DNA from: DASYQV01 sp036005125
GTDB lineage: Bacteria; Acidobacteriota; Vicinamibacteria; Vicinamibacterales; UBA2999
DNA: 9,366 nucleotides
Assembly: GCA_036005125.1 (NCBI GenBank)
Contig: DASYQV010000083.1
Coordinates: 1-9,366 of the forward strand
Direction: 5' to 3'
How positions within the stretch are numbered: the first letter of the stretch is position 1; every line of letters begins with the position of its first letter. The notes under the pieces are model-generated. The model searched no databases and was not told the origin of the DNA. It worked only from the letters and a program-made list of their open reading frames with translations. Positions 1 to 6,612 of this stretch are shown here, one piece after another. The translations under genes and the position numbers were made by a program.

Positions 1-507
1 ATCGATCTTTCCGTTGATGTTCCCGGCCTTGCCCGACACGCCAATCTCGTACTCGACCTTGTCGTAGTACGGTTCGAGCTCTTCGTAGCCGAACGGCCAG
101 TCCTCCACCGTCGAGCCTCGCGGAATCCGCGACGCGCCGTAACGCCGCCTCGTCTCGCTCACCACCTTGAAGTCCCACGGGTTCAAGCGCCAGCTTTGGC
201 CCCAGTAGTGCAACGTCGTGCCGCCGACGGCGTTCATCATCGGATGAATCGCTGGTCGCGGCCCGGTGGGCGTGGACGCGTTCGGCCGGTGTGTGGGAAT
301 CTCGCGGTTGGCCTTCTGCGCCGACTGTGGCCAGCCGCGAACGTTGTTGCGCAGCTCGTCGGGCGCGAAATCGCGGCGGGTCAACCAGGTGCCTGCCTCG
401 AGGCCGATGACGTCGAGGCCGGCCTGCGCCAGCGGAAGCGCAGCCACGCCGCCGGCCGCGCCGAGGCCGACAATGACAACATCGGTCTCTTTCAACCTAG
501 TCGCCAT
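1..507 (-). CDS. GMC family oxidoreductase, N-terminal part (cut by window start)
   Basis: This is the first 169 codons of a flavin-dependent glucose-methanol-choline oxidoreductase; the rest lies outside the window. Residues 11-20 (VIVGLGAAGG) carry the GxGxxG dinucleotide-binding turn (G14, G16, G19), and E37 sits at the end of the second beta strand, where it usually binds the FAD ribose. Residues 92-103 (NAVGGTTLHYWG) match the second FAD-contact segment of the family. The catalytic His/Asn near the C-terminus cannot be seen. The ATG at 507 lies inside the last codons of the subunit 3-like gene (stop 499-497), an 11-nt overlap that suggests translational coupling. In related pairs the oxidoreductase is the large subunit of a membrane-associated sugar or alcohol dehydrogenase; it has no signal of its own and may be exported with its Tat-bearing partner (inference). 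The substrate is unknown. Family call is firm, substrate is not. Confidence 0.93.
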   Translation of the reverse strand, partial: MATRLKETDVVIVGLGAAGGVAALPLAQAGLDVIGLEAGTWLTRRDFAPDELRNNVRGWPQSAQKANREIPTHRPNASTPTGPRPAIHPMMNAVGGTTLHYWGQSWRLNPWDFKVVSETRRRYGASRIPRGSTVEDWPFGYEELEPYYDKVEYEIGVSGKAGNINGKID

Positions 508-1183
508 TGGTCAGATGCTCCGCTGATGCGGCTCTCGCCGACGTCTTCGTGAACATTCCGTAGTCGTAGGCCGATCTGTGGTTTGGCTTGAGCGTGATGC
601 CCATCCGCTGCTCGTCCGGCGTCACCACCGTCCGCACTCCCGGATAGCCGATCAGATCCCAGCCCACGAAGTTCGCGTTGCCGCCGTAATACGGGTCACA
701 GAATGTTCCCTGGATGGTGTGGCTTCTCACCAGCTCGAAGAACGTCGTCGAGCTCGACCCGAACCCCGTCGCGACGCCGGCCTCGACCTCGGTCAGGACC
801 AAGTCCTGGTCCGCGACCGGAAGTTGAGCGAACGGCACTCCTCTGGATGACCGCGCGTACGCGTCGAGTGCGGCAAGACCGGCGGCATAGGCTTCCCGCG
901 ACGATGCCAGCGCGCCGCCCAGGGCGCGATCAATATAGTGTGCGGCACGCGCCTCAGTGGCGCCCGGCCCGTTGGCGTCGCCAGGGATCAGGCGGGCGAC
1001 AATGGCGTCCAGGATGTCGGCCTCGGTCGCCGTGAGCGTTTGGAGGGGCTCCCTGACGGCTGCCGCGGCTGCAACGGGCGGCTGGGGCGCGCCTGGCGAT
1101 GCGGCGGCCGTCGATGGACGCGCGGCCGCAGCCACGCCCAGCAACCCTGCCCGCTTCAGCCACTCACGACGAGACAGCGTCAT
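497..1183 (-). CDS. Gluconate 2-dehydrogenase subunit 3 family protein, Tat-exported
   Basis: A 228-residue small subunit of a GMC-type dehydrogenase. Residues 3-10 (LSRREWLK) form a twin-arginine motif followed by a hydrophobic stretch (about 11-21) and an Ala/Pro-rich linker to about 43, so the mature protein should be periplasmic. The family core is visible: LTATEADILDAIVARLIPGD at about 50-69 and the conserved end segment at about 150-182, including FCDPYYGGN (161-169) and GWDLIGYPG (174-182). In gluconate dehydrogenases this subunit partners a FAD subunit, and the gene directly behind it is that type of enzyme. I chose the ATG at 1183; a TTG at 1195 would add four residues, but it abuts a tandem repeat and has no ribosome-binding site. 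The site before 1183 is also weak. No cytochrome c subunit is seen in the window; it could lie beyond the GMC gene. Confidence 0.9.
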   Translation of the reverse strand: MTLSRREWLKRAGLLGVAAAARPSTAAASPGAPQPPVAAAAAVREPLQTLTATEADILDAIVARLIPGDANGPGATEARAAHYIDRALGGALASSREAYAAGLAALDAYARSSRGVPFAQLPVADQDLVLTEVEAGVATGFGSSSTTFFELVRSHTIQGTFCDPYYGGNANFVGWDLIGYPGVRTVVTPDEQRMGITLKPNHRSAYDYGMFTKTSARAASAEHLTNGD

Positions 1184-1195
1184 ACTGAATCTCAA

Positions 1196-1255
1196 GGCAT
1201 CAGGAATCAGGCATCAGGCATCAGGCATCAGGCATCAGGGCTGTCTCAGGCATCA
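1196..1255. repeat. Heptamer tandem repeat, GGCATCA type (half element)
   Basis: Six head-to-tail 7-bp units fill 1196-1237: GGCATCA, GGAATCA, then four more GGCATCA. After an 11-bp break (GGGCTGTCTCA), a seventh GGCATCA stands at 1249-1255. Positions 1234-1256 are identical to 6531-6553 in the large hairpin behind the NHL gene. No matching reverse-complement arm follows, apart from a 6-bp hairpin (1249-1254 with 1260-1265) touching the ligase stop codon. The array fills the spacer between the ligase and the subunit 3-like gene. Confidence 0.92.
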
Positions 1256-1264
1256 GACGGATGC

Positions 1265-2815
1265 CTACTGCGAAGTCAGCACTCGCCGCAGGATCTTTCC
1301 CGACGCCGATTTGGGTATCTGGTCGATCACTTCGAGGGCACGCACCCTCTTGTATGGAGCGACACGTTCGGCGACGAACCGCATCAGATCGTCCGGGGTC
1401 GCATCGCCCTTGAGGACGACAAAGGCCTTGGGCACCTGGCCGGCTTCCTCGTTCTCGAGCGGCACCACGGCGGCGTCGGCCACGGCAGGATGCCCAAGCA
1501 ATACGGCCTCGAGTTCGGCCGGCGCGATCTGCATCCCCTTGTACTTGATGAGCTCCTTCAGCCGGTCGACGATGAAGAAGCAGGCGTCCTCGTCGGCGTA
1601 GCCCACGTCACCGCTATGTAACCAACCCTCGCCGTCAATCATCGCGGCCGTGGCCTCGGGCCGATTCAGATAGCCCTTCATCACCTGCGGCCCGCGAATG
1701 CAGATCTCGCCCTCCTGATTCGGTCCGAGCTCAGACCCGGTCGCGACATCCACCACCTTCACTTCAGTGTTTGGAAGGGGCGGCCCGATGCTCGCGGCTT
1801 TGATCGGAACCGTACCCCCCACTCGCATCGAGTGGGTCACCGGCGATGTTTCGGTGAGCCCGTAGCCTTGAACAACCGGACAGCCGAGACGGGCGCTCGC
1901 CGCCTGCGCCAGGCTTTCGCTCAGCGGCGCCGCACCGGAAAAGACGGTGCGGAGGCTCGTGAGCTCGTACTGGTCGACGAGGGGATTCTTGGCGAGCGCC
2001 AACACGATTGGAGGCACGAGAGGAGCAAAGCTGACCCGATACTGCTGGATCGTCTGCAGACACTGCTCGAGCTCGAAACGCGGCATGGTGACAACGGTCG
2101 CGCCCACGTACAGACCGAGGTTCATGATCACGAGCATGCCGTAGATATGAAAGAAGGGAAGCACGCCCAGAACCGTGTCGCGCTCGGTCATGGTCAGACC
2201 GCAGGTCGACTGCAGGATGTTCGCCACCAGGTTGTAATGCGTCAGCATCACACCTTTCGGGAGCCCGGTCGTGCCGCTCGAGTACGGCAGGACGACGACG
2301 TCCTCGCGCGGTTCGATCGCAACGAGGGGTGGATCGCCGTCGGGCTCGATCAGCGAATCGAATGGCGTGGCCCCTTGCGCCTCGCCGAAGACGAAGACTT
2401 CGCGCACGCCGGCTTGCCGGGCCGCCGGCTCCGCCTTTGGAACACACGCAGCCACCGTGACCAGAAGCTTCGCGCGGGCGTCCTCGAGCTGCCGGCCCAG
2501 TTCGGATGTGGTGTACGCCGGGTTGATCGTCGTCACAACGCCGCCGATCAACGAGACCGCATGAAAGGCGACCGCGTACTCGGGCAGGTTCGGGCTGTAA
2601 ATCGCAAAGACGTCATTCTTGCGAAATCCGCGGCGCGACAGGCTGGCCGCAGCGTTCCGTACAGCCCGCGCCCACGCGCGATATGTGAACGTGCGGCCGC
2701 TCGGACCGTCGATGAAGGCAGCCTTGTCGCCACGATGCTCCGCGCGTTCGAGGAGGAACGGCGTGAGCGGCACCTCGGGTATCGCAACAGGCGGTTCAGG
2801 GGAGCGGAAAATCAT
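1265..2815 (-). CDS. AMP-dependent acyl-CoA synthetase, 4-coumarate-CoA ligase-like
   Basis: A full-length 516-residue ANL-superfamily ligase. These enzymes activate a carboxylic acid with ATP to an acyl-adenylate and transfer it to coenzyme A, in the cytoplasm. Visible motifs in order: the P-loop/box I SSGTTGLPKGV (179-189), QGYGLTE (316-322), the 4CL-type box II GEICIRG (369-375), SGDVG with the ribose-binding Asp (401-405), the hinge region DRLKELIK (417-424), YKGMQIAPAELE (425-436), and the C-terminal SASGK with catalytic Lys507. Box II is the form typical of plant-type 4-coumarate ligases and related fatty- and aryl-CoA ligases; substrate could be an aryl-propenoate or a medium/long-chain acid. 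The ATG at 2815 follows the stop of the MBL-fold lipoprotein by 6 nt, and the AGGA of its weak ribosome-binding site overlaps that stop, so the two genes are almost certainly one operon. Confidence 0.95.
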   Translation of the reverse strand: MIFRSPEPPVAIPEVPLTPFLLERAEHRGDKAAFIDGPSGRTFTYRAWARAVRNAAASLSRRGFRKNDVFAIYSPNLPEYAVAFHAVSLIGGVVTTINPAYTTSELGRQLEDARAKLLVTVAACVPKAEPAARQAGVREVFVFGEAQGATPFDSLIEPDGDPPLVAIEPREDVVVLPYSSGTTGLPKGVMLTHYNLVANILQSTCGLTMTERDTVLGVLPFFHIYGMLVIMNLGLYVGATVVTMPRFELEQCLQTIQQYRVSFAPLVPPIVLALAKNPLVDQYELTSLRTVFSGAAPLSESLAQAASARLGCPVVQGYGLTETSPVTHSMRVGGTVPIKAASIGPPLPNTEVKVVDVATGSELGPNQEGEICIRGPQVMKGYLNRPEATAAMIDGEGWLHSGDVGYADEDACFFIVDRLKELIKYKGMQIAPAELEAVLLGHPAVADAAVVPLENEEAGQVPKAFVVLKGDATPDDLMRFVAERVAPYKRVRALEVIDQIPKSASGKILRRVLTSQ

Positions 2816-2821
2816 GGGATC

Positions 2822-4285
2822 CTAGTTGGTTGACGTCGGTTGCACCGTCTTCACGAGATCGCTGAACGGCCCGATCTTGCCGTGGATCGGCACGATGCGA
2901 TCGACCCGGAGGTTGCGCTTCCGGATGTTCTCCAACAGATTAGCGGCGTACGGCTGGACGGCTGTTCCAGGGGTGTATACATCGGCCTCGACGAGAATCC
3001 GCTCTCCGGGCAGATAGGCCATCAGCTGCGTATCGGCGTGGGGGCTGCCGGCAATGTGATACAGCGCGACGGTCATCGCACTGTCTTTGATGATCAGCTC
3101 GTCGTCGACGGTCTCGATCTTCAGCGGCTTGGGACTCCTGGCGAGCGCGTCGGGCATGATTGTGTGAGAACGCTCAACCGCCTCTGCGTAGTACGCGGCA
3201 TTGCCCTTGTGCGTGATGACGGTGAGGCCCTCCGCCACGGCCGCGCGGATCCCGCCGGAATGATCGAAATGGTGGTGGGTACTGACCACATGGGTCAGCG
3301 GTATATCTGCGCGCAGCTCCCTGGCCTTGGCAATGACGGCGAGCGTTCGCGTTTCGTTCTGGGGCGCTTCGATGAGCATCAGGTGATCGCTGAACTCGAT
3401 GAGGACGCTGTGGTGAGACTGGCCGGCAAGGAACCAGACCCCCTTGGCCACGTTTTCAACCGCGACGTTCGCGGGGGGAGGCGCCGCAACCGGCGCCGCT
3501 GACGCCGCGGCGGCAGGCGCGGCCAGATCGCCGACCTCGGCGTTGACGGCCTGTCTGGTCACGCGAAGATCGGCCGTCGCGTACTTGTCGGTTTTCGTCG
3601 TTATGCGCGCCGGAAGCCGGAAACGGTCCACATCCTTGTAGTCGGCAAAGCTCGTTTCAGTCGCGACGTCGCCCAGGTTGGTGTTGTAGCTCATCGACAC
3701 GATCCGGGTCGGCAGCTTCGTCGTGTTGTCGACGGCCAGCGTGAACCTGAGGCCGCTTGGGACGATGACTTCGACAGCACTCTCGCTTCCGATGGTCCGG
3801 AACTTCGCGAGCTGCGCCTTCGGATCCAGCGCCGCCCGAACCATCGTCAGCGGGTGATGGTAGATTTCCGCGCGCCGATCGTCGGCGACGAGGTTTGCGA
3901 CACGTGTGGCGTTGCCGTTGGCGGCGACGTTGTAGCCGACGTCTCCGTCGATGCCCAGCGTCTGCTTCTGCGGCGCCGTGCCCTGAAAGAAGGCGAAGTT
4001 CGGCGTACGCGTCTGTTCCACCCGCGCGCGTCCTGCCGCCACGTCAACAGCGCGCCGGTATCCGGTGATGTTGAAGGCCTGTCCGCTGGCTTCCGGCCGC
4101 ATGTCCTGGCCGAGATTGCCCTGTGTGCCTTCTCCCTCGATAACGAGCGTCTTGACCGCGAGCACCCGGTCGCTGCCGCCGAGTGCCGCGGCAGCGTCGT
4201 TGACGATCCGCTGTTCCGGAGTCGGCTGCGCGCACGCACCCAAGGTGACGACCGCGAGCATCGCGAGGCAGGCCGTGAGCTTCAT
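2822..4285 (-). CDS. Lipoprotein with metallo-beta-lactamase-fold hydrolase domain
   Basis: A 487-residue protein in two parts. Residues 1-18 form a lipoprotein signal with lipobox LGAC (lipidated Cys18 expected). Residues about 25-250 form a beta-rich region that I do not recognise. An Ala/Pro-rich linker (about 255-273) leads to the metallo-beta-lactamase domain (about 275-475). The zinc motif is HHHFDH (337-342, i.e. HxHxDH), with likely further ligands H415 (GSPHAD), D435 (EAD) and H468 (PIHG). All zinc ligands of a working enzyme seem present. Substrates in this superfamily range from beta-lactams to lactones, thioesters and glyoxalase-type esters, so none can be assigned. The strong ribosome-binding site GAGAGGAGT (4291-4299) supports the ATG at 4285. 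The gene leads a tight pair with the acyl-CoA ligase, which hints at an ester, lactone or thioester released outside the cytoplasmic membrane and then activated inside (inference). Confidence 0.92.
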   Translation of the reverse strand: MKLTACLAMLAVVTLGACAQPTPEQRIVNDAAAALGGSDRVLAVKTLVIEGEGTQGNLGQDMRPEASGQAFNITGYRRAVDVAAGRARVEQTRTPNFAFFQGTAPQKQTLGIDGDVGYNVAANGNATRVANLVADDRRAEIYHHPLTMVRAALDPKAQLAKFRTIGSESAVEVIVPSGLRFTLAVDNTTKLPTRIVSMSYNTNLGDVATETSFADYKDVDRFRLPARITTKTDKYATADLRVTRQAVNAEVGDLAAPAAAASAAPVAAPPPANVAVENVAKGVWFLAGQSHHSVLIEFSDHLMLIEAPQNETRTLAVIAKARELRADIPLTHVVSTHHHFDHSGGIRAAVAEGLTVITHKGNAAYYAEAVERSHTIMPDALARSPKPLKIETVDDELIIKDSAMTVALYHIAGSPHADTQLMAYLPGERILVEADVYTPGTAVQPYAANLLENIRKRNLRVDRIVPIHGKIGPFSDLVKTVQPTSTN

Positions 4286-4290
4286 TGGAC

Positions 4291-4299
4291 ACTCCTCTC
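4291..4299 (-). promoter_or_regulatory. Ribosome-binding site of the MBL-fold lipoprotein gene
   Basis: On the minus strand this reads GAGAGGAGT, a strong Shine-Dalgarno match 5 nt before the ATG at 4285. It fixes that start. Confidence 0.8.
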
Positions 4300-4306
4300 G
4301 CCACGA

Positions 4307-4384
4307 TCATTCATGATTCTTGATTCTTGATTGGGGTCTCTCCGGCCTCGAAATCATGAATCATGAATCACGAATCATGAATAG
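4307..4384. repeat. Heptamer inverted repeat, TGAATCA/AGAATCA type
   Basis: The left arm (4307-4334) is four units reading TCATTCA, TGATTCT, TGATTCT, TGATTGG. The right arm (4350-4384) holds GAAATCA, TGAATCA twice, CGAATCA and TGAATAG. The arms are reverse complements with about two mismatches over some 24 bp, the right arm having one unit more; the centre is roughly 4335-4349. The element lies between the methyltransferase stop and the MBL-lipoprotein start, both minus genes. The rest of the 4286-4454 gap shows no gene; there is no T-run to make it a standard terminator. Confidence 0.9.
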
Positions 4385-4454
4385 TGAAAGCGGCGGCAGT
4401 ATAGCACCGCGACCGTCCGCCCAGCCGGCCCGGCATGAGTTCCGCGACGGCAGG

Positions 4455-5213
4455 TTACCGCGCCGGCGGACGCGCCCCTTCTTGTCTCGTGAAGATCAGG
4501 AGATGTTGGCGTGGGAGCTCGTGATAGATCCTGTCGAGCCTGAAACCCTCGTGCTCTACCTCGAGCTTCACCTGCGCCACGGTCATCTTGTGCGACGGCA
4601 GTATGGGAACAGCGGGATCCTCCGCCCGGTATTCGAGCAGCACGAGCCGGCCTGTGGGCTTGAGCGCCTCACGGATGTGGTGAAGCATCCTCTGGGGTTC
4701 GGAGAATTCGTGATAGACGTCCACCATCAGCGCCAGATCAATCGACTCGCGCGGAAGCTTCGGGTCGTCAACCGCTCCGAGCACGGGGGTCACGTTCTTG
4801 AGCTCCGTGCGGGCAACGTTCGCCCGAAGCAGCGTCAACATGCCGGGCTGGATATCGCTCGCATACACCCTGCCCTCCGGGCCCGCCAGCCGCGCCATGC
4901 GGATCGTGAAGTAGCCGGATCCGGCGCCGATGTCTGCGATGGTCGACCCGCGCGCAATTCCAATCAGTCGAAGCGCGAGATCCGGGTTTTCCTCCGCGAT
5001 CCGCTCGGGACGCTCCAGCCATGCCGCGCCTTCGACGCTCATCGGCAGGGCGTATCGCCGACCGCTGATTGGATGGGTGCCAGGGTCCTGCGCGATAGCA
5101 ATCGCGGCGGCGCCGAGCAGCGTCGCCGCAATCACAACGGCGATCACGTGCGCGCGTCGAACGGCATCCTGAGTGTGCACGCGTGAAGGATAGCGCGGAA
5201 CGCTGGTCACCAT
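4455..5213 (-). CDS. Class I SAM-dependent methyltransferase with N-terminal signal or anchor
   Basis: A 252-residue Rossmann-fold methyltransferase. Motif I is IADIGAGSGYF (92-102), the acidic residue after strand 2 is D120 (VYASDI), and the motif-IV region is DLALMVDVYHEF (159-170), followed by LKPTGRLVLLEYR (184-196). Residues 19-41 (basic, then a long hydrophobic stretch ending AIAIAQ) form a signal peptide or membrane anchor, with a plausible cleavage after AQ at 41-42. The acceptor substrate is unknown. I chose the ATG at 5213 because AAAGGA stands 7 nt before it; a GTG at 5243 would add ten residues without a good ribosome-binding site. Export is odd for an enzyme needing cytoplasmic SAM; the segment may only anchor the enzyme facing the cytoplasm. 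It is the first minus gene left of the divergent spacer. Confidence 0.92.
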   Translation of the reverse strand: MVTSVPRYPSRVHTQDAVRRAHVIAVVIAATLLGAAAIAIAQDPGTHPISGRRYALPMSVEGAAWLERPERIAEENPDLALRLIGIARGSTIADIGAGSGYFTIRMARLAGPEGRVYASDIQPGMLTLLRANVARTELKNVTPVLGAVDDPKLPRESIDLALMVDVYHEFSEPQRMLHHIREALKPTGRLVLLEYRAEDPAVPILPSHKMTVAQVKLEVEHEGFRLDRIYHELPRQHLLIFTRQEGARPPAR

Positions 5214-5220
5214 GGGCGAT

Positions 5221-5226
5221 TCCTTT
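5221..5226 (-). promoter_or_regulatory. Ribosome-binding site deciding the methyltransferase start
   Basis: The minus strand reads AAAGGA 7 nt before the ATG at 5213. The upstream GTG at 5243 has no such site, so the shorter protein is preferred. Confidence 0.65.
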
Positions 5227-5268
5227 GTTAGAATCACCACCACCGAATCCGGGCAGTCGTTCGCGGCA

Positions 5269-5327
5269 ATCTAACCAGTCGCGGGCTCCGCTGGGATATC
5301 AAGGGCGGAGCCCTTGACTGGTTAGAT
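5269..5327. repeat. 59-bp imperfect inverted repeat with attC-like ends
   Basis: ATCTAACCAGTC (5269-5280) pairs with GACTGGTTAGAT (5316-5327), and GGCTCCGC (5284-5291) pairs with GCGGAGCC (5305-5312), around a small interior mismatch and a 13-nt loop. An alternative inner hairpin is CAAGGGC-GGA-GCCCTTG (5300-5316). The outermost seven bases on each side fit the integron core-site consensus RYYYAAC and GTTRRRY. The inverted repeat is certain; its nature is not. It lies in the divergent spacer between the methyltransferase and NHL genes. Confidence 0.85.
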
Positions 5328-5338
5328 CAGTATCTCTG

Positions 5339-5355
5339 GGCGCGCTCCGCGCGCC
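5339..5355. repeat. GC-rich hairpin GGCGCGC-TCC-GCGCGCC
   Basis: A perfect 7-bp stem with a 3-nt TCC loop. It is enclosed by GATCAG (5325-5330) and CTGATC (5355-5360), which could form an outer stem. It is the second of three hairpins in the leader side of the NHL gene. Confidence 0.8.
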
Positions 5356-5358
5356 TGA

Positions 5359-5414
5359 TCCGTTATGCGGTCCCAACAAGGGGGTCGACGTCCTCGCTGG
5401 AACCGCATAACGGA
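5359..5414. repeat. 13-bp inverted repeat in the NHL gene leader
   Basis: TCCGTTATGCGGT (5359-5371) is the exact reverse complement of ACCGCATAACGGA (5402-5414), with a 30-nt loop; pairing can extend inward by two more pairs after one mismatch. The right arm ends 3 nt before the ribosome-binding site of the NHL gene, so a structured leader, operator or attenuator is possible. Confidence 0.85.
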
Positions 5415-5417
5415 CTC

Positions 5418-5424
5418 AAGGAGG
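5418..5424 (+). promoter_or_regulatory. Ribosome-binding site of the NHL-repeat gene
   Basis: AAGGAGG stands 6 nt before the ATG at 5431, a near-perfect Shine-Dalgarno. It rules out the in-frame upstream start at 5365, which would translate through the hairpin. Confidence 0.9.
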
Positions 5425-5430
5425 CTTCTC

Positions 5431-6507
5431 ATGTCTGCTTCAAGTCGCCGGCGATTCATGCCCATTGCAGGCGTCGTCGCCATTGCGCTCTCGGGAGTCG
5501 GGGCGTACATGCAGGGCGACGTCCTCGACCCTGCGCGCAACAGTCTGCCGAATCCCACCAAGACGGTGGTAACCGGCTGGGGACCATTGCCCGACGGCCG
5601 CATGTGGGGAAACACGGCCGGCGTCGACATCGGCCCGGATGGGAACGTGTGGGCCTACGACCGGTGTGGCGCCAACATCTGCGAGGGCTCGACGGTCGAT
5701 CCGATCCTTAAATTCGATCGATCGTCAGGCAAGATCCTGACGAAGTTCGGCGCCGGGATGTTCGTCTTTCCGCACGGCCTTCATGTGGATCGCGACGGCA
5801 ACGTCTGGGTGACCGATGGACAAGGCAACAAGGAAGGGACGAAGGGCCATCAGGTCATCAAGTTCAGCCCGCAGGGCAAGGTGTTGATGAGGCTGGGCCG
5901 GGCGGGCGTGGCCGGGAACGGTCCGGAGACGTTCAACGAGCCGAACGACGTGATCACGGCGCCAAATGGCGACATCTTCGTGTCGGACGGGCACAGTGGT
6001 CAGAATCCGAACCCACCGCCGAATGCAAACGGACGCATCGTGAAGTTCACGAAGGACGGGAGGTACATCAAGGAGTGGGGAAAGGTCGGCTCGGGGCCCG
6101 GCGAATTCCGGACGCCTCACGCCCTTGCGTTCGACTCGAAAGGGCGTCTCTTCGTGGCCGATCGCGGGAACCATCGCATCCAGATCTTCGACCAGGACGG
6201 CAAGCTCCTCGATGAGTGGAAGCAGTTCGGGCGGGTGAGCGGCCTGTTCATCCGGAACGACATGCTGTATGCGATCGACTCGGAGTCGGACGAGAAGCGC
6301 CACCCCGGCTGGAAGACGGGCGTTCGAATCGGGACGACGAAGGAAGACAAGGTCATCGCGTTCATCCCGCCGCATGAGAACAACAAGCCCAATGGAGCGG
6401 CGGGAGAGGGTGTGGCGGTGGACGCCGATGGCAACGTCTACGCGGCGGAAGGACCGATCTCCCGTCCGTTTTCCAACGGCGGGTTGACGAAATACGTCAA
6501 GAAGTAG
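5431..6507 (+). CDS. Exported NHL-repeat beta-propeller protein (peptidylamidoglycolate lyase-like)
   Basis: A 358-residue protein. Residues 1-26 are a signal sequence (SSRRRFMPIAG then a hydrophobic core), possibly Tat-type because of RRRF, otherwise Sec. The mature part repeats the NHL blade pattern several times: GVDIGPDGNVWAYD (64-77), GLHVDRDGNVWVTD (116-129), DVITAPNGDIFVSD (173-186), ALAFDSKGRLFVADRGNHRI (231-250) and GVAVDADGNVYAAE (327-340). Each blade ends in a K/I-F-x-x-x-G strand. This fits a six-bladed propeller like that of peptidyl-alpha-hydroxyglycine alpha-amidating lyase; H115 (FPHGL) and H230 (TPHAL) resemble its metal-binding histidines, but the full active site was not verified. 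C80 and C84 could form a disulphide. Substrate or ligand unknown. It is the only plus-strand gene here and stands alone. Confidence 0.9.
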   Translation: MSASSRRRFMPIAGVVAIALSGVGAYMQGDVLDPARNSLPNPTKTVVTGWGPLPDGRMWGNTAGVDIGPDGNVWAYDRCGANICEGSTVDPILKFDRSSGKILTKFGAGMFVFPHGLHVDRDGNVWVTDGQGNKEGTKGHQVIKFSPQGKVLMRLGRAGVAGNGPETFNEPNDVITAPNGDIFVSDGHSGQNPNPPPNANGRIVKFTKDGRYIKEWGKVGSGPGEFRTPHALAFDSKGRLFVADRGNHRIQIFDQDGKLLDEWKQFGRVSGLFIRNDMLYAIDSESDEKRHPGWKTGVRIGTTKEDKVIAFIPPHENNKPNGAAGEGVAVDADGNVYAAEGPISRPFSNGGLTKYVKK

Positions 6508-6606
6508 GCCTCAGGGATCAGGCCTCAGGGATCAGGGCTGTCTCAGGCATCAGTAGTGCCTGATCCCTGAGACAGCCCTGATCCCTGAGGCCTGATCCCT
6601 GAGGCC
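6507..6606. repeat. Large near-perfect inverted repeat of heptamer units between convergent genes
   Basis: Arms 6507-6553 and 6560-6606 are reverse complements over 47 bp with one mismatch (C6548 opposite C6565) and a 6-nt loop (6554-6559, TAGTGC). Each arm is made of 7-bp units GGCCTCA and GGGATCA alternating twice, then an 11-bp break GGGCTGTCTCA and a GGCATCA (GGGATCA-type on the other arm). The left arm starts on the last base of the NHL stop codon and the right arm ends 6 nt before the dienelactone hydrolase stop. It could halt transcription from both sides, but no T-run follows on either strand. Confidence 0.95.
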
Positions 6607-6612
6607 TGGGCC

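Noticed and set aside
1196..1255. CRISPR array
   Set aside because: Units are 7 bp, contiguous and without spacers; no cas genes are present.
1832..2833. Plus-strand open frame of 333 codons opposite the acyl-CoA ligase
   Set aside because: Arg-rich translation without recognisable domains, typical of the antisense frame of a high-GC gene.
5365..5430. N-terminal extension of the NHL protein from an in-frame ATG at 5365
   Set aside because: It would translate an inverted repeat and the ribosome-binding site; AAGGAGG and a signal peptide place the start at 5431.
5322..5630. Minus-strand open frame of 102 codons
   Set aside because: It overlaps the spacer hairpins and the NHL gene start, has no family features, and is explained by the high-GC reverse frame of the NHL gene.
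6507..6606. Ordinary rho-independent terminator
   Set aside because: No T-run follows the stem on either strand and the stem is far longer than usual; kept as a repeat element with a possible, unproven termination role.
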